Position numbers and translations under genes: made by a program. This document shows positions 10,612-19,552 of a DNA stretch of 64,000 nt, in pieces; position 1 is the first letter of the stretch; every line of letters starts with the position of its first letter. This DNA comes from Streptomyces parvulus. GTDB lineage: Bacteria; Actinomycetota; Actinomycetes; Streptomycetales; Streptomycetaceae. The stretch spans positions 62,001 to 126,000 of the forward strand of contig NZ_BMRX01000012.1 in NCBI RefSeq assembly GCF_014648855.1, written 5' to 3'. The notes below the pieces were generated by a model. It saw only the letters and a list, made by a program, of their open reading frames with translations. It did not search any database and was not told where the DNA came from.

Positions 10612-11775
10612 CTAGCGGACCCGCACCTCCAGGATCCGGTCGTCGTCGCCCTTCGCGTCGCCCCGGCCGTCGGTGTTGCTGGTGACGAGCCACAGCTTGT
10701 CGCCGCCCGCCGGGGCCACCGTCCGCAGCCGGCCGTACTCGTCCGCCAGGAACGACTGCGGCTTCGCCGAGGCCTCCGTGCCCTTCAGCGGGATCCGCCA
10801 CAGCCGCTCGCCGCGCAGCCCGGCCATCCACACCGAGCCCGCCGCGTACGCGATGCCGCTGGGGGAGGCCTCGTCGGTGCTCCACTGGGCCAGCGGATCC
10901 CGGAAGCCGGAGCCGCCGCCCTCGCCCTCCGCGTCCGGCCAGCCGTAGTTGCCGCCCGGCTCGATCGCGTTCAGCTCGTCCCAGGTGTCCTGCCCGAACT
11001 CCGAGGCGAACAGCCGCTGCTCGCGGTCCCAGGCCAGCCCCTGCACGTTCCGGTGGCCGTAGGAGTACACCACCGAGTCGGGGAAGGGGTTGCCGGGCGC
11101 CGGGTCGCCGTCCGGCGTCATCCGCAGGATCTTGCCGCCGAGGGACTCCTTGTCCTGCGACAGCCCGGTGTCCCCGCTCTCACCGGTGCCCGCGTAGAGC
11201 ATGCCGTCGGGCCCGAACGCGATCCGGCCGCCGTTGTGGATCATGCCCTTGGGGATGCCCCGGAAGACGGTGTCGGGCGCCCCCAGCTGCTCACCGGCCG
11301 GCTTCTTCTCGTCGTACAGCATGCGCACGACGCGGTTGTCCGAGGCGGAGGTGTAGTACGCGTAGATCATGTGGTCCGAGGCGTAGTCGGGGGAGAGCGC
11401 GATGCCCAGCAGCCCGCCCTCGCCCGCGGCGGAGACCCCGGGCACCTCGCCCAGCTCCGTCGTGTCGCCGTTCTTCTCGTCGACGCGCGTGATGGTGGCG
11501 TCGTCGCGGGAGGAGACCAGCAGGTCGCCGCCGGGCACCGGGGCGAGTCCCCAGGGACTGTCCAGTCCCGTGGCGACCGTCCGCAGCACCTTCACGGAGC
11601 CCTTCGCCGGCGGCGGGGTCTGCCCCGCGGCCGGCGCGGAGGGCGAGGACTGCGCGGTGGTGGTGGCGGGGGAGGCGCTGCCGTCCCCGTCCGACGGTTC
11701 CCCGTCGGAGGAGCAGCCGGCCGTCAGCAGGAGGGCGGCGGCGGCCAACACGGCCGACCCGGCTCGACGTTGCAC
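10612..11775 (-). CDS. Lipoprotein PQQ-dependent sugar (glucose/sorbosone-type) dehydrogenase
   Basis: This 387-residue exported lipoprotein has a short signal peptide ending in the lipobox LLLTAGC (Cys around residue 21), then a Ser/Thr/Pro-rich linker and a six-bladed beta-propeller of the glucose/sorbosone dehydrogenase (GSDH) family. Family landmarks include LDSPWGLAPVPGGDLLVSSR near the start, GLLGIALSPDY, the IHNGGRIAFGPDGMLYAGTGE block that carries the catalytic histidine, and GHRNVQGLAWD. Family members oxidise aldose sugars with PQQ as cofactor; the natural substrate is uncertain. I chose GTG 11775 because an AAGGGA site lies about 8 bases upstream and the signal peptide starts cleanly there; ATG 11814 is the alternative. 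Confidence 0.9.
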   Translation of the reverse strand: MQRRAGSAVLAAAALLLTAGCSSDGEPSDGDGSASPATTTAQSSPSAPAAGQTPPPAKGSVKVLRTVATGLDSPWGLAPVPGGDLLVSSRDDATITRVDEKNGDTTELGEVPGVSAAGEGGLLGIALSPDYASDHMIYAYYTSASDNRVVRMLYDEKKPAGEQLGAPDTVFRGIPKGMIHNGGRIAFGPDGMLYAGTGESGDTGLSQDKESLGGKILRMTPDGDPAPGNPFPDSVVYSYGHRNVQGLAWDREQRLFASEFGQDTWDELNAIEPGGNYGWPDAEGEGGGSGFRDPLAQWSTDEASPSGIAYAAGSVWMAGLRGERLWRIPLKGTEASAKPQSFLADEYGRLRTVAPAGGDKLWLVTSNTDGRGDAKGDDDRILEVRVR

Positions 11776-11934
11776 GATCTTGGTCCCTTCGACGCGGCGG
11801 GTTCTCCCTGTCATACACCGCACGGGCTCTCCGAGTTCCCGATCGCCGCATCCCGAACCCGCGCAGGCCAACCCGCGCCGGACCCTCGGACCCGCGCCAA
11901 GCCCCGGAAGCCGCGCCGCCCCCTGTGCGCCGGG

Positions 11935-12933
11935 TCAGTCCCAGGAGCCCTGCGCGGCCGGCAGCGCCCGCAGCTCCGCGAGGTCGGGCCCGGTCAGCCG
12001 CAGCCCGGCCGCCGCCGCGTTCTCGCTCACCCAGCGCTCCCGCTTGGTGCCCGGCACCGGCACCACGTGCGGCCCCTGCGCCAGCACCCAGGCCAGCGCC
12101 ACCTGCGCCGGGGTGACGTCCTCGCCGTGCCGGGCCGCGACCCGGCGCAGGCCGGCCACGATCGGCTGGTTGGCGGCCATCATCTCGGCGGTGAAGCGGG
12201 GGTGCCGGGCGCGCAGGTCCTCCGGCTCGAAGCCCTGCCCGGGCGTCAGCGTGCCGGTGAGATAGCCGTTGCCCAGCGGCATCGCCGCGAGGAAGCCCAC
12301 CCCGCGCGAGACGCACCACGGCAGCAGCGTCCGCAGCGCCTCCGGCGACCACACCGACAGCTCCGCCTCCACCGCGCTCACCGGGAAGACCTGCTGCACC
12401 CGCTCCAGCTGGCGGACCGTCCCGTCGTGCAGCCGCGCCCCCGGCCGCCGGGCCGACCGCGCGCCCACCGCGCACAGCCCGAGCGCCCGTACCTTTCCGG
12501 CCCGCACCAGGTCCGCCATCGCGCCCCAGGTCTCCTCGACCGGGACCTCGGGGTCGGCGCGGTGCAGCTGGTACAGGTCGATGACGTCCGTCTGGAGCCG
12601 GCGCAGCGAGGCGTCGCAGGCACGTTTCACGTAGCCGGGGCGGCCGTTGGCCACGATGTGCTGCTCGCCCACCAGCAGACCGACCTTGGTCGACACGAAG
12701 GCGTCCGGCCGCCGTTGCCTCAACACCCGCCCCAGCAGCAGCTCGTTGGTGAACGGGCCGTACATGTCCGCGGTGTCCAGCAGCGTGACGCCCAGGTCGA
12801 GGGCCCGGTGCACCGCCCTGACCGACTCGTCGCCCCGCTGCCGGGAGGTGCTGTACGCCCAGTTCATCGGCATGCACCCCAGTCCGACGGCCCCCACCGC
12901 GAGCGCCGTCGCGCCGATCGTCCTGCGCTCCAC
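11935..12933 (-). CDS. Aldo/keto reductase
   Basis: This 332-residue (alpha/beta)8-barrel oxidoreductase probably reduces aldehydes or ketones with NADPH. It has the AKR signature GVTLLDTADMYG (catalytic Asp and Tyr), the lysine in VSTKVGLL, and a His in LYQLHRADP, completing the D-Y-K-H set. The C-terminal cofactor-binding segment VPVPGTKRERWVSENAAAAGL is present. The GTG start at 12933 follows a GAGGGAGGG site about 10 bases upstream; a much longer in-frame extension upstream would run through the divergent dehydrogenase and is not supported. The substrate is unknown. The gene is divergent from the hydroxyacid dehydrogenase, with 75 bases between the two starts. Confidence 0.92.
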   Translation of the reverse strand: MERRTIGATALAVGAVGLGCMPMNWAYSTSRQRGDESVRAVHRALDLGVTLLDTADMYGPFTNELLLGRVLRQRRPDAFVSTKVGLLVGEQHIVANGRPGYVKRACDASLRRLQTDVIDLYQLHRADPEVPVEETWGAMADLVRAGKVRALGLCAVGARSARRPGARLHDGTVRQLERVQQVFPVSAVEAELSVWSPEALRTLLPWCVSRGVGFLAAMPLGNGYLTGTLTPGQGFEPEDLRARHPRFTAEMMAANQPIVAGLRRVAARHGEDVTPAQVALAWVLAQGPHVVPVPGTKRERWVSENAAAAGLRLTGPDLAELRALPAAQGSWD

Positions 12934-12995
12934 CTGGTCGTGACCCTCCCTCGTCAGGCCACCCAACCTAACCTCTGGCCTCCGGCCGCCTGACA

Positions 12996-13001
12996 TAGCC
13001 T
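12996..13001 (+). promoter_or_regulatory. -10 hexamer (TAGCCT) for leaderless transcript at 13009
   Basis: TAGCCT lies 7 bases before ATG 13009, and no Shine-Dalgarno precedes that ATG. Confidence 0.5.
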
Positions 13002-13008
13002 CCTGACC

Positions 13009-13950
13009 ATGACTGCTGACGTGTGGCTGCCCATCCCGCCGGACGAGATCGAGGGCCTCCCCGAGGGGCCCGTGTACCGCCACTGGAACGGCGAGGAGAC
13101 CTTCCCCGCCGACCCGGCCGACTGCGTGTACTACGTCGTCCCCTACATGAAGCCCAGCGGGATCGGGACCCGCCCGCTGCCCGAGATGCGCTCGGTCCAG
13201 GTCGTGCAGACCCTCTCCGCGGGCATCGACCACGTCGAGCCCGGCCTCGCGCACCTGCCCCCGGGCGTGCGGCTGTGCAACGCGCGGGGCGTGCACGAGG
13301 CCAGCACCGCCGAGCTGACGCTCACCCTGGTGCTGGCGTCGCTGCGGGGGATCCCGGACTTCGTGCGGGCCCAGGACCGGGGCGAGTGGCTCGGCGGTTT
13401 CCGGCCGGCGCTCGCCGACCGGAAGGTGGTCATCGTGGGGTACGGCTCGATCGGCGCGGCGATCGAGGACCGGCTCGTGCCCTTCGAGGTCGCGCCGGTC
13501 GTGCGCGTCGCGCGCTCCGCCCGCACCACGGCGCGCGGTCCCGTGCACCCGCTCACCGAACTGCCCGGCCTGCTCCCCGAGGCGGACGTCGTGATCCTCT
13601 CGACCCCGCTCACCGAGGCCACCCGCCATCTCGTCGACGCGGAGTTCCTGGCCCGGATGAAGGACGGCGCCCTGCTCGTGAACGTCGCCCGTGGACCGGT
13701 CGTCGACACGAAGGCGTTGCTCGCCGAACTGGAGAGCGGGCGCCTCACCGCCGCCCTCGACGTGACCGACCCGGAACCGCTGCCGCAGGGCCACCCGCTG
13801 TGGCATGCTCCCGGCATAGTCATCAGCCCGCACGCCGGCGGGCCGACCTCCGCCTTCCTGCCGCGCGCGAAGCGGCTGCTGGTGGACCAGTTGAACCGGT
13901 TCGTGAACCGGGAACCACTGCGCAACGTGATCCTGACGACGGGCGCTTAA
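13009..13950 (+). CDS. D-isomer-specific 2-hydroxyacid dehydrogenase
   Basis: This 313-residue NAD(P)-dependent enzyme of the D-2-hydroxyacid dehydrogenase family interconverts 2-oxo acids and D-2-hydroxy acids (glyoxylate/hydroxypyruvate reductase type is possible). The Rossmann fingerprint VVIVGYGSIGAAI is at about residues 141-153. The catalytic set is visible: Arg in NVARGPVVDT, the acidic residue in DVTDPEPL, and His in SPHAGG. The length is typical of the family. No Shine-Dalgarno precedes ATG 13009, but a TAGCCT hexamer sits in leaderless spacing. The physiological substrate cannot be told from sequence. Confidence 0.9.
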   Translation: MTADVWLPIPPDEIEGLPEGPVYRHWNGEETFPADPADCVYYVVPYMKPSGIGTRPLPEMRSVQVVQTLSAGIDHVEPGLAHLPPGVRLCNARGVHEASTAELTLTLVLASLRGIPDFVRAQDRGEWLGGFRPALADRKVVIVGYGSIGAAIEDRLVPFEVAPVVRVARSARTTARGPVHPLTELPGLLPEADVVILSTPLTEATRHLVDAEFLARMKDGALLVNVARGPVVDTKALLAELESGRLTAALDVTDPEPLPQGHPLWHAPGIVISPHAGGPTSAFLPRAKRLLVDQLNRFVNREPLRNVILTTGA

Positions 13951-14147
13951 TCCGTTTCGGGCACCCTCCGCAATCCCCCGGATGCGGTGGGTACCCGCAT
14001 ATCCGCTGGTCGTCACGGAGCGTAGAGAACCTATGTCCCTGAGTGACGATCCTGGTGTATCGTCCGACAGGGGACGCGCCGCGCACCGTTCGGCGCCGGG
14101 GATGGACATCTCAGACTGTGAGGGGGGCGACGGGCGATGCACGGCCT

Positions 14148-17100
14148 ATGGACGAACGACCCGACGCGGCGGAGCCGCCGCCGGCGACCCTGGCGCACGA
14201 CGACGACCGCGCGCAGACGGGGTCAGCACAGCCATCACGGCGGCCATCACGGTCCGCGCGGCCCGCACCGGCGGCGGCCGGCCGGCCGCCGGAGGCAGCT
14301 CCAGACCGCCCGGCCGGGGCCGCGGGACGCGGGAGCGGTGCGGGCCGGGAGGCTCCGGTGAGTCCGCCGCCCGCACCCACGCTGGACGGAGCGCTGCGCG
14401 CGCAGCCCGCGCCCGGTCCCCTGCTGCCCCGGCCCTCGTCCGCCGCCGGCGGATCGGCCTTCGTCCGCCAGCTCGTCCTCGCCCTGGTCTGCGCGGGGTA
14501 CGGCGTGGGATCCGCGCTCGGCTGGGGTTCGGAGTACGCGGCCAAGGTCATGGGCGACTTCGGGCTGAGCGCCGCCGCCGGCACCGCCGCCGTCTCCTGC
14601 TTCCTCTACGCCCGCGGCCGCCGCGTCCGGTTCCGGCCCGCATGGCTGCTCTTCGCCCTCTCCTCGGCCATGGCCTCCCTGGGCAACCTGGTCTGGGGGT
14701 GGTACGAGGTCGTCCTGCGGGTGCCGGTGCCCAGTCCGAGCTACGCGGACCTGTTCTTCCTGTGCTTCGCGCCGCCCGCGATCGTGGGGCTCCTGGTGCT
14801 CGCCAAGCGGCCGGTGACCAAGGCCGGCTGGATCTGCCTCGGCCTGGACGCATGGCTGATCGGCGGCTCGCTGCTGACGCTGGCGTGGAGCCTCGCGCTG
14901 GCCCAGGCGGCGAAGGCCGACGGCGGCTCCAGCGTGGCGCACTCCGCGCTCTCGGTGGCCTACCCGCTGCTCGACATCGCGCTGGTGAGCATGGTGCTGG
15001 CGCTGCACTTCAGGCGCTCGCCCGTGTGCCGGTCCGCCGTCAACACCGCCATCGGCGCACTCGCCCTGACGGTGATGTGCGACGCCCTGTTCACCTCGCC
15101 GCTGCTGCACAACAACTACCGCTCCGGCCAGTTGCTCGACGCCGGCTGGTTCGCCGGCTCCCTGCTGCTCGCCTACGCCCCCTGGGCCGCGTCCCGGCGC
15201 GGACGGACGCCGGACGAGGACCCCGCCGGCGGCCACACCCGCGTGGTGCGCGAACACCTGCCGGGGCAGCGCGGCGCGGGCCACCCCCAGGTGCCGCCGC
15301 CCGTGCCCGTGCCCGGCGGTGAGCGCGGGCGCTATCCGGCCGCGCGGCCGATCGCCGGATCCCTGGCCGCGCTCACGCCGTACCTCGCCGCCGCCGTCTG
15401 CACCCTGGGCATCCTCTACAACGTGCTCAACGGCCGCAGCGTCGACCGCGTGGTGCTGCTGACCGGCGGCACCGTGGTGCTCGCCCTCGTCGTCCGGCAG
15501 GGCATCATGCTCCTGGACAACATCGTCCTCACCCAGGAACTGGCCCAGAAGGAGAACCACTTCCGGTCCCTGGTGCAGGGCTCCAGCGACGTCATCATGA
15601 TCGCCGCGCCCACGGGCATCCTCCGCTACGTCTCCCCGGCCGCCGCCGGGGTCTACGGCCGCCCCGCCGAGGAACTGGTGGGCAGCGAACTGGCGGGGCT
15701 CATCCACCCCGAGGACCTCGGCTGCGTGATGCACGAGGTGCGCAGGTTCCTCGCCGCCAGCCCCGTGGAGGAGCCGACCGCACGCATCGAGTGCCGCTTC
15801 CGCTCCGGCGACGGCGGCTGGCTCAACGTCGAGTCCACCGTCAACCGCCACCACGGCGGCCTCATCTTCAACAGCCGCGACGTCACCGAGCGCGTCCGCC
15901 TCCAGGCCCAGCTCCAGCACAACGCCGAGCACGACCCGCTCACCGACCTGCCCAACCGGGCCCTGTTCACCCGGCGCGTCCAGCAGGCACTCTCCGGCCG
16001 CCGCGCCATGGACCGGGGCGCCGCGCTGCGGGGCACCGCGGTGCTCTTCATCGACCTCGACGGCTTCAAGGGCGTCAACGACACCATCGGCCACCAGGCC
16101 GGGGACGAGCTGCTGGTGCAGGCCGCCCGCCGGCTGCACGAGGCCGTCCGCAAGGGGGACACCGCAGCCAGGCTGGGCGGCGACGAGTTCGCGGCCCTGA
16201 TCGTCGGGGACGGGGCCCGGGACCGGGCCGCCCGCGAGGGCCACATCCTGGAACTGGCCGACCGATTGCGGTCCACCCTCTCCCAGCCCTACCTCATCGA
16301 CGGCAACGATGTCCGGATCAACGCCTCCATCGGCGTCGCCTTCGCCGAACCGGGACTCGGCGCGGGCGAGCTGCTGCGCAACGCCGACCTCGCGATGTAC
16401 AGGGCCAAGGCGGGCGGCAAGGGGCGTGTCGAGCTGTACCGGCCGCAGATGCAGCAGGACGTCGTGCGCAAGGCCGAGCTGGCCACCCGGCTGCGGGTCG
16501 CCCTGCACGACGGCGAGTTCGCGCTGCTGCACCAGCCCGTGGTCTCCCTCACCGACGGCCGGATCACGTCGGTCTGCGCCCAGGCGCGCTGGCGCTCCTC
16601 GCAGGGCGTGCTCTTCACCCCCGCCGAGTTCCTCCGCGTCACCGAGGACGGCGACAAGACCGCCGAACTGGACCGCTGGGTACTCCAGGAGGCCGTCGAG
16701 CAGGCCGCCGAACGCGCGGCGACCGGGGTGCCCGTCACCGTGGCCATACGCATCGGCGCCCGCCGCCTGCTGGACCGCTCGATGCCGCTCGGCTCGGTGG
16801 AGGCCCAGCTGACCCGCCACGGGCTCCCCCCGGGCTCTCTGCTGATCGAGCTGTCGGACATCGACCCACGGGTCGGCCTGGACGAACTGGACCGCAGGCT
16901 GAACGCCCTGCGCAGGGTGGGCGTCCGGATCGCGCTGGACGGCTTCGGCAGCGGGTACGCGGCGATCACCGCGCTGCGGCGCCTGCCCGTGGACGTCCTC
17001 AAGCTGGACCGCGGGCTGATCGACGGCGTCGTGGAGTCGGCGCGCCTGCACAAGATCACCAGCGGGCTGCTGCGCATCGCCACCGACCTCGGACTCAAGT

Positions 17101-17426
17101 CCGTCGCCGACGGCGTGGACCTGCCCGAGCAGATCGTCGCCCTGCGCGCGATGGGCTGCACCCACGGACAGGGCATGGCGTTCTCCGGGCCGCTCGACGA
17201 ATACCGGCTGCGCAGAGCGCTCGGAACCGGCCACTACCCGGTGCCCCACGGCCCGGCGGAACCGGCCTTCGCCGGCGGCGCCAAGGCCCGGTACGGCAAG
17301 GGCGTCGGCTCCGCGATCGCGGCCACGGGCCAGGTCGGGGGCGGTGTCCCGCCGGGCCTGCCCGCCGTCCTCGGTGGTGGTACGGCACTGCGCTCACATA
17401 ATGAGACTCCCGTCCCACCCACTTGA
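14148..17426 (+). CDS. Membrane PAS-GGDEF-EAL protein (diguanylate cyclase with degenerate EAL domain)
   Basis: This protein of about 1092 residues probably synthesises or senses cyclic di-GMP. A Pro/Ala-rich cytoplasmic tail is followed by about eight to ten hydrophobic helices (residues 110-450), a PAS domain (about 466-580), a GGDEF domain with an intact GGDEF at 677-681 and an inhibitory I-site RKGD exactly five residues before it, and an EAL-like domain to the end. In the EAL domain the EAL signature reads C810-A811-Q812, and the DDFG motif reads DGFG (931-934). E-to-D changes occur in ELSD and ADGVD, so phosphodiesterase activity is unlikely. The start is uncertain: ATG 14148, GTG 14118 and GTG 14043 are all in frame with weak signals. 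S. coelicolor has a homologue beside ilvB (SCO5511, from memory). Confidence 0.9.
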   Translation: MDERPDAAEPPPATLAHDDDRAQTGSAQPSRRPSRSARPAPAAAGRPPEAAPDRPAGAAGRGSGAGREAPVSPPPAPTLDGALRAQPAPGPLLPRPSSAAGGSAFVRQLVLALVCAGYGVGSALGWGSEYAAKVMGDFGLSAAAGTAAVSCFLYARGRRVRFRPAWLLFALSSAMASLGNLVWGWYEVVLRVPVPSPSYADLFFLCFAPPAIVGLLVLAKRPVTKAGWICLGLDAWLIGGSLLTLAWSLALAQAAKADGGSSVAHSALSVAYPLLDIALVSMVLALHFRRSPVCRSAVNTAIGALALTVMCDALFTSPLLHNNYRSGQLLDAGWFAGSLLLAYAPWAASRRGRTPDEDPAGGHTRVVREHLPGQRGAGHPQVPPPVPVPGGERGRYPAARPIAGSLAALTPYLAAAVCTLGILYNVLNGRSVDRVVLLTGGTVVLALVVRQGIMLLDNIVLTQELAQKENHFRSLVQGSSDVIMIAAPTGILRYVSPAAAGVYGRPAEELVGSELAGLIHPEDLGCVMHEVRRFLAASPVEEPTARIECRFRSGDGGWLNVESTVNRHHGGLIFNSRDVTERVRLQAQLQHNAEHDPLTDLPNRALFTRRVQQALSGRRAMDRGAALRGTAVLFIDLDGFKGVNDTIGHQAGDELLVQAARRLHEAVRKGDTAARLGGDEFAALIVGDGARDRAAREGHILELADRLRSTLSQPYLIDGNDVRINASIGVAFAEPGLGAGELLRNADLAMYRAKAGGKGRVELYRPQMQQDVVRKAELATRLRVALHDGEFALLHQPVVSLTDGRITSVCAQARWRSSQGVLFTPAEFLRVTEDGDKTAELDRWVLQEAVEQAAERAATGVPVTVAIRIGARRLLDRSMPLGSVEAQLTRHGLPPGSLLIELSDIDPRVGLDELDRRLNALRRVGVRIALDGFGSGYAAITALRRLPVDVLKLDRGLIDGVVESARLHKITSGLLRIATDLGLKSVADGVDLPEQIVALRAMGCTHGQGMAFSGPLDEYRLRRALGTGHYPVPHGPAEPAFAGGAKARYGKGVGSAIAATGQVGGGVPPGLPAVLGGGTALRSHNETPVPPT
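17397..17402 (+). promoter_or_regulatory. Candidate -10 (CATAAT) for the ilvB leader transcript
   Basis: CATAAT matches TATAAT at five of six positions and would start transcription near 17409, about 50 bases before the leader peptide and inside the end of the GGDEF-EAL gene. No convincing -35 is seen. Confidence 0.4.
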
Positions 17427-17459
17427 CAGTGAGTGCGCGCCGGGGGGAGGGTCAGTGCC

Positions 17460-17501
17460 ATGCGCACCCGAATTCTCGTACTTGGAAAGCGCGTCGGCTG
17501 A
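17460..17501 (+). CDS. ilvB leader peptide (attenuator), 13 residues
   Basis: This short reading frame encodes MRTRILVLGKRVG and then stops. It has an excellent ribosome-binding site (GGGGGGAGG, 17442-17450) nine bases upstream and carries consecutive Ile-Leu-Val-Leu codons (ATT CTC GTA CTT), including codons unusual for this GC-rich genome. A rho-independent-type terminator with a T-run follows 53 bases after its stop, before ilvB. The arrangement is the classical branched-chain amino-acid attenuator: stalling at the I-L-V-L codons when charged tRNAs are scarce should prevent terminator formation. Leader-peptide attenuation of actinobacterial ilvB has been predicted in the literature, as I recall. 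Confidence 0.85.
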   Translation: MRTRILVLGKRVG

Positions 17502-17511
17502 AGCAGGTGAC

Positions 17512-17528
17512 GTCCGGTCCACCCGGAC
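17512..17528 (+). promoter_or_regulatory. Hairpin within the ilvB attenuator
   Basis: GTCCGG (17512-17517) pairs with CCGGAC (17523-17528), between the leader stop codon and the terminator. It could be the pause or antiterminator element. Confidence 0.4.
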
Positions 17529-17554
17529 TCCCCGCGACCCACACCCGGCGCGCT

Positions 17555-17588
17555 CCCCTCGCTTGCCTTATGGCACGAGGGGTTTTTT
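17555..17588 (+). terminator. Attenuator terminator before ilvB
   Basis: The stem CCCCTCG...CGAGGGG (17555-17561 with 17576-17582) has an inner TGCC/GGCA extension and is followed by six T residues (17583-17588). It is the only strongly T-tailed terminator in this part of the window and lies 76 bases before ilvB. Confidence 0.88.
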
Positions 17589-17663
17589 GTTGCACAGGCA
17601 CCCGCCGAGCAGCAGCCGCAGACCGCACGAAACCTCGCAAAAACCCTCAGCATCGAGAAGAGA

Positions 17664-19517
17664 ATGCCGATGACCGAGCAGGCCACCGGGGCCCATCACC
17701 CGCAGCCGCGGCCCCGTTCCGGAGGACAGCAGTCCGCCCCCGAGTCCGTCACGGGTGCGAAGTCCCTCATCCGCTCGCTTGAGGAGGTCGGGGTCGACAC
17801 CGTATTCGGCATCCCCGGCGGCACGATCCTTCCCGCCTACGACCCGATGATGGACTCCAGCCGGGTGCGCCACGTGCTGGTCCGTCACGAGCAGGGCGCG
17901 GGCCACGCGGCCACCGGATACGCCCAGGCCACCGGCAAGGTCGGCGTCTGCATGGCCACCTCAGGACCCGGAGCCACCAACCTGGTGACGCCGATCGCCG
18001 ACGCCAACATGGACTCGGTGCCGCTGGTCGCGATCACCGGCCAGGTCGTCTCCAAGGCCATCGGCACCGACGCCTTCCAGGAGGCGGACATCGTCGGCAT
18101 CACGATGCCGATCACCAAGCACAGCTTCCTGGTGACCCGGGCCGAGGACATCCCGAAGACCATCGCGGAGGCGTTCCACATCGCCTCCACCGGCCGCCCG
18201 GGACCGGTCCTGGTCGACATCCCCAAGGACATCCTCCAGACGCGGACCACCTTCTCCTGGCCGCCGGCCACCGACCTGCCCGGCTACCGCCCGGTCACCA
18301 AGCCGCACGCCAAGCAGATCCGCGAGGCCGCCAAGCTCATCTCCGCCGCGAAGCGCCCCGTGCTCTACGTCGGCGGCGGCGTGCTCAAGGCGCAGGCCAC
18401 CGCCGAGCTGAGGATCCTCGCCGAACTCACCGGAGCGCCCGTCACCACCACCCTGATGGCGCTCGGCGCGTTCCCCGACAGCCACCCGCTGCACGTGGGA
18501 ATGCCGGGCATGCACGGTGCGGTCACCGCCGTCACCGCGCTGCAGAAGGCCGACCTGATCGTCGCCCTCGGCGCCCGCTTCGACGACCGCGTCACCGGCA
18601 AGCTGGACAGCTTCGCCCCGTACGCCAAGATCGTCCACGCCGACATCGACCCGGCGGAGATCGGCAAGAACCGCGCCGCCGACGTCCCGATCGTCGGGGA
18701 CGCCCGCGAGGTCATCGCCGACCTCGTGCAGGCCGTCCAGAAGGAGCACGACGAGGGCAACAAGGGCGACTACACCGCCTGGTGGAAGGACCTGTCCCGC
18801 TGGCGCGACACCTACCCCCTCGGCTACGACCAGCCCGAGGACGGTTCGCTCTCCCCGCAGCAGGTCATCGAGCGCATCGGGCAGCTCGCGCCCGAGGGCA
18901 CGATCTTCGCGGCCGGCGTCGGCCAGCACCAGATGTGGGCCGCGCACTTCGTCCAGTACGAGAAGCCCGCCACCTGGCTGAACTCCGGCGGTGCCGGGAC
19001 GATGGGGTACGCGGTCCCGGCCGCCATGGGCGCCAAGGCCGGCATGCCCGGCAGCGCGGTCTGGGCGATCGACGGCGACGGCTGCTTCCAGATGACCAAC
19101 CAGGAACTGACCACCTGCGCCCTGAACAACATCCCGATCAAGGTCGCCGTCATCAACAACGGCGCCCTCGGGATGGTCCGCCAGTGGCAGACGCTCTTCT
19201 ACAACCAGCGGTACTCGAACACGGTCCTGCACTCCGGCCCCGAGGACGTCAACCCGGACGCCCGCGGCACCCGCGTCCCCGACTTCGTCAAGCTGTCGGA
19301 GGCCATGGGCTGCTACGCGATCCGCTGCGAGGACCCCGCCGACCTCGACAAGGTCATCGAGGAGGCGAACTCCATCAACGACCGCCCCGTGGTCGTGGAC
19401 TTCATCGTCCACGAGGACGCGATGGTCTGGCCGATGGTCGCCGCCGGCACCTCCAACGACGAGATCATGGCCGCCCGGGACGTCCGCCCGGACTTCGGCG
19501 ACAACGAAGACGACTGA
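17664..19517 (+). CDS. ilvB: Acetolactate synthase large (catalytic) subunit
   Basis: IlvB is the thiamine-diphosphate enzyme that condenses two pyruvates to acetolactate, or pyruvate with 2-oxobutyrate to acetohydroxybutyrate: the first common step of Val/Leu and Ile synthesis. The 617-residue protein shows the N-terminal TPP domain with catalytic Glu76 (RHEQGAGHAA), the central FAD-binding domain (GARFDDRVTGKL), and the C-terminal TPP-binding motif from GDGCFQMTNQEL to the conserved NN. ATG 17664 is followed by ATG 17670; a purine-rich AGAAGAGA lies just upstream, so either may be used. It is the first gene of an ilvB-ilvN-ilvC cluster behind a leader-peptide attenuator. Confidence 0.97.
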   Translation: MPMTEQATGAHHPQPRPRSGGQQSAPESVTGAKSLIRSLEEVGVDTVFGIPGGTILPAYDPMMDSSRVRHVLVRHEQGAGHAATGYAQATGKVGVCMATSGPGATNLVTPIADANMDSVPLVAITGQVVSKAIGTDAFQEADIVGITMPITKHSFLVTRAEDIPKTIAEAFHIASTGRPGPVLVDIPKDILQTRTTFSWPPATDLPGYRPVTKPHAKQIREAAKLISAAKRPVLYVGGGVLKAQATAELRILAELTGAPVTTTLMALGAFPDSHPLHVGMPGMHGAVTAVTALQKADLIVALGARFDDRVTGKLDSFAPYAKIVHADIDPAEIGKNRAADVPIVGDAREVIADLVQAVQKEHDEGNKGDYTAWWKDLSRWRDTYPLGYDQPEDGSLSPQQVIERIGQLAPEGTIFAAGVGQHQMWAAHFVQYEKPATWLNSGGAGTMGYAVPAAMGAKAGMPGSAVWAIDGDGCFQMTNQELTTCALNNIPIKVAVINNGALGMVRQWQTLFYNQRYSNTVLHSGPEDVNPDARGTRVPDFVKLSEAMGCYAIRCEDPADLDKVIEEANSINDRPVVVDFIVHEDAMVWPMVAAGTSNDEIMAARDVRPDFGDNEDD

Positions 19518-19552
19518 GAGCCGTCGGGACTTTCAAGCAGAGGAAGCAGACC

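Noticed and set aside
11935..14142. Long minus-strand extension upstream of the aldo/keto reductase
   Set aside because: It would run antisense through the whole 2-hydroxyacid dehydrogenase gene. The family N-terminus and a ribosome-binding site support GTG 12933.
17423..17428. TTGACA consensus -35 upstream of the ilvB leader
   Set aside because: With normal spacing the -10 would fall on the leader peptide's ribosome-binding site, so transcription would begin too late to include it. The TGA inside it is the stop of the GGDEF-EAL gene.
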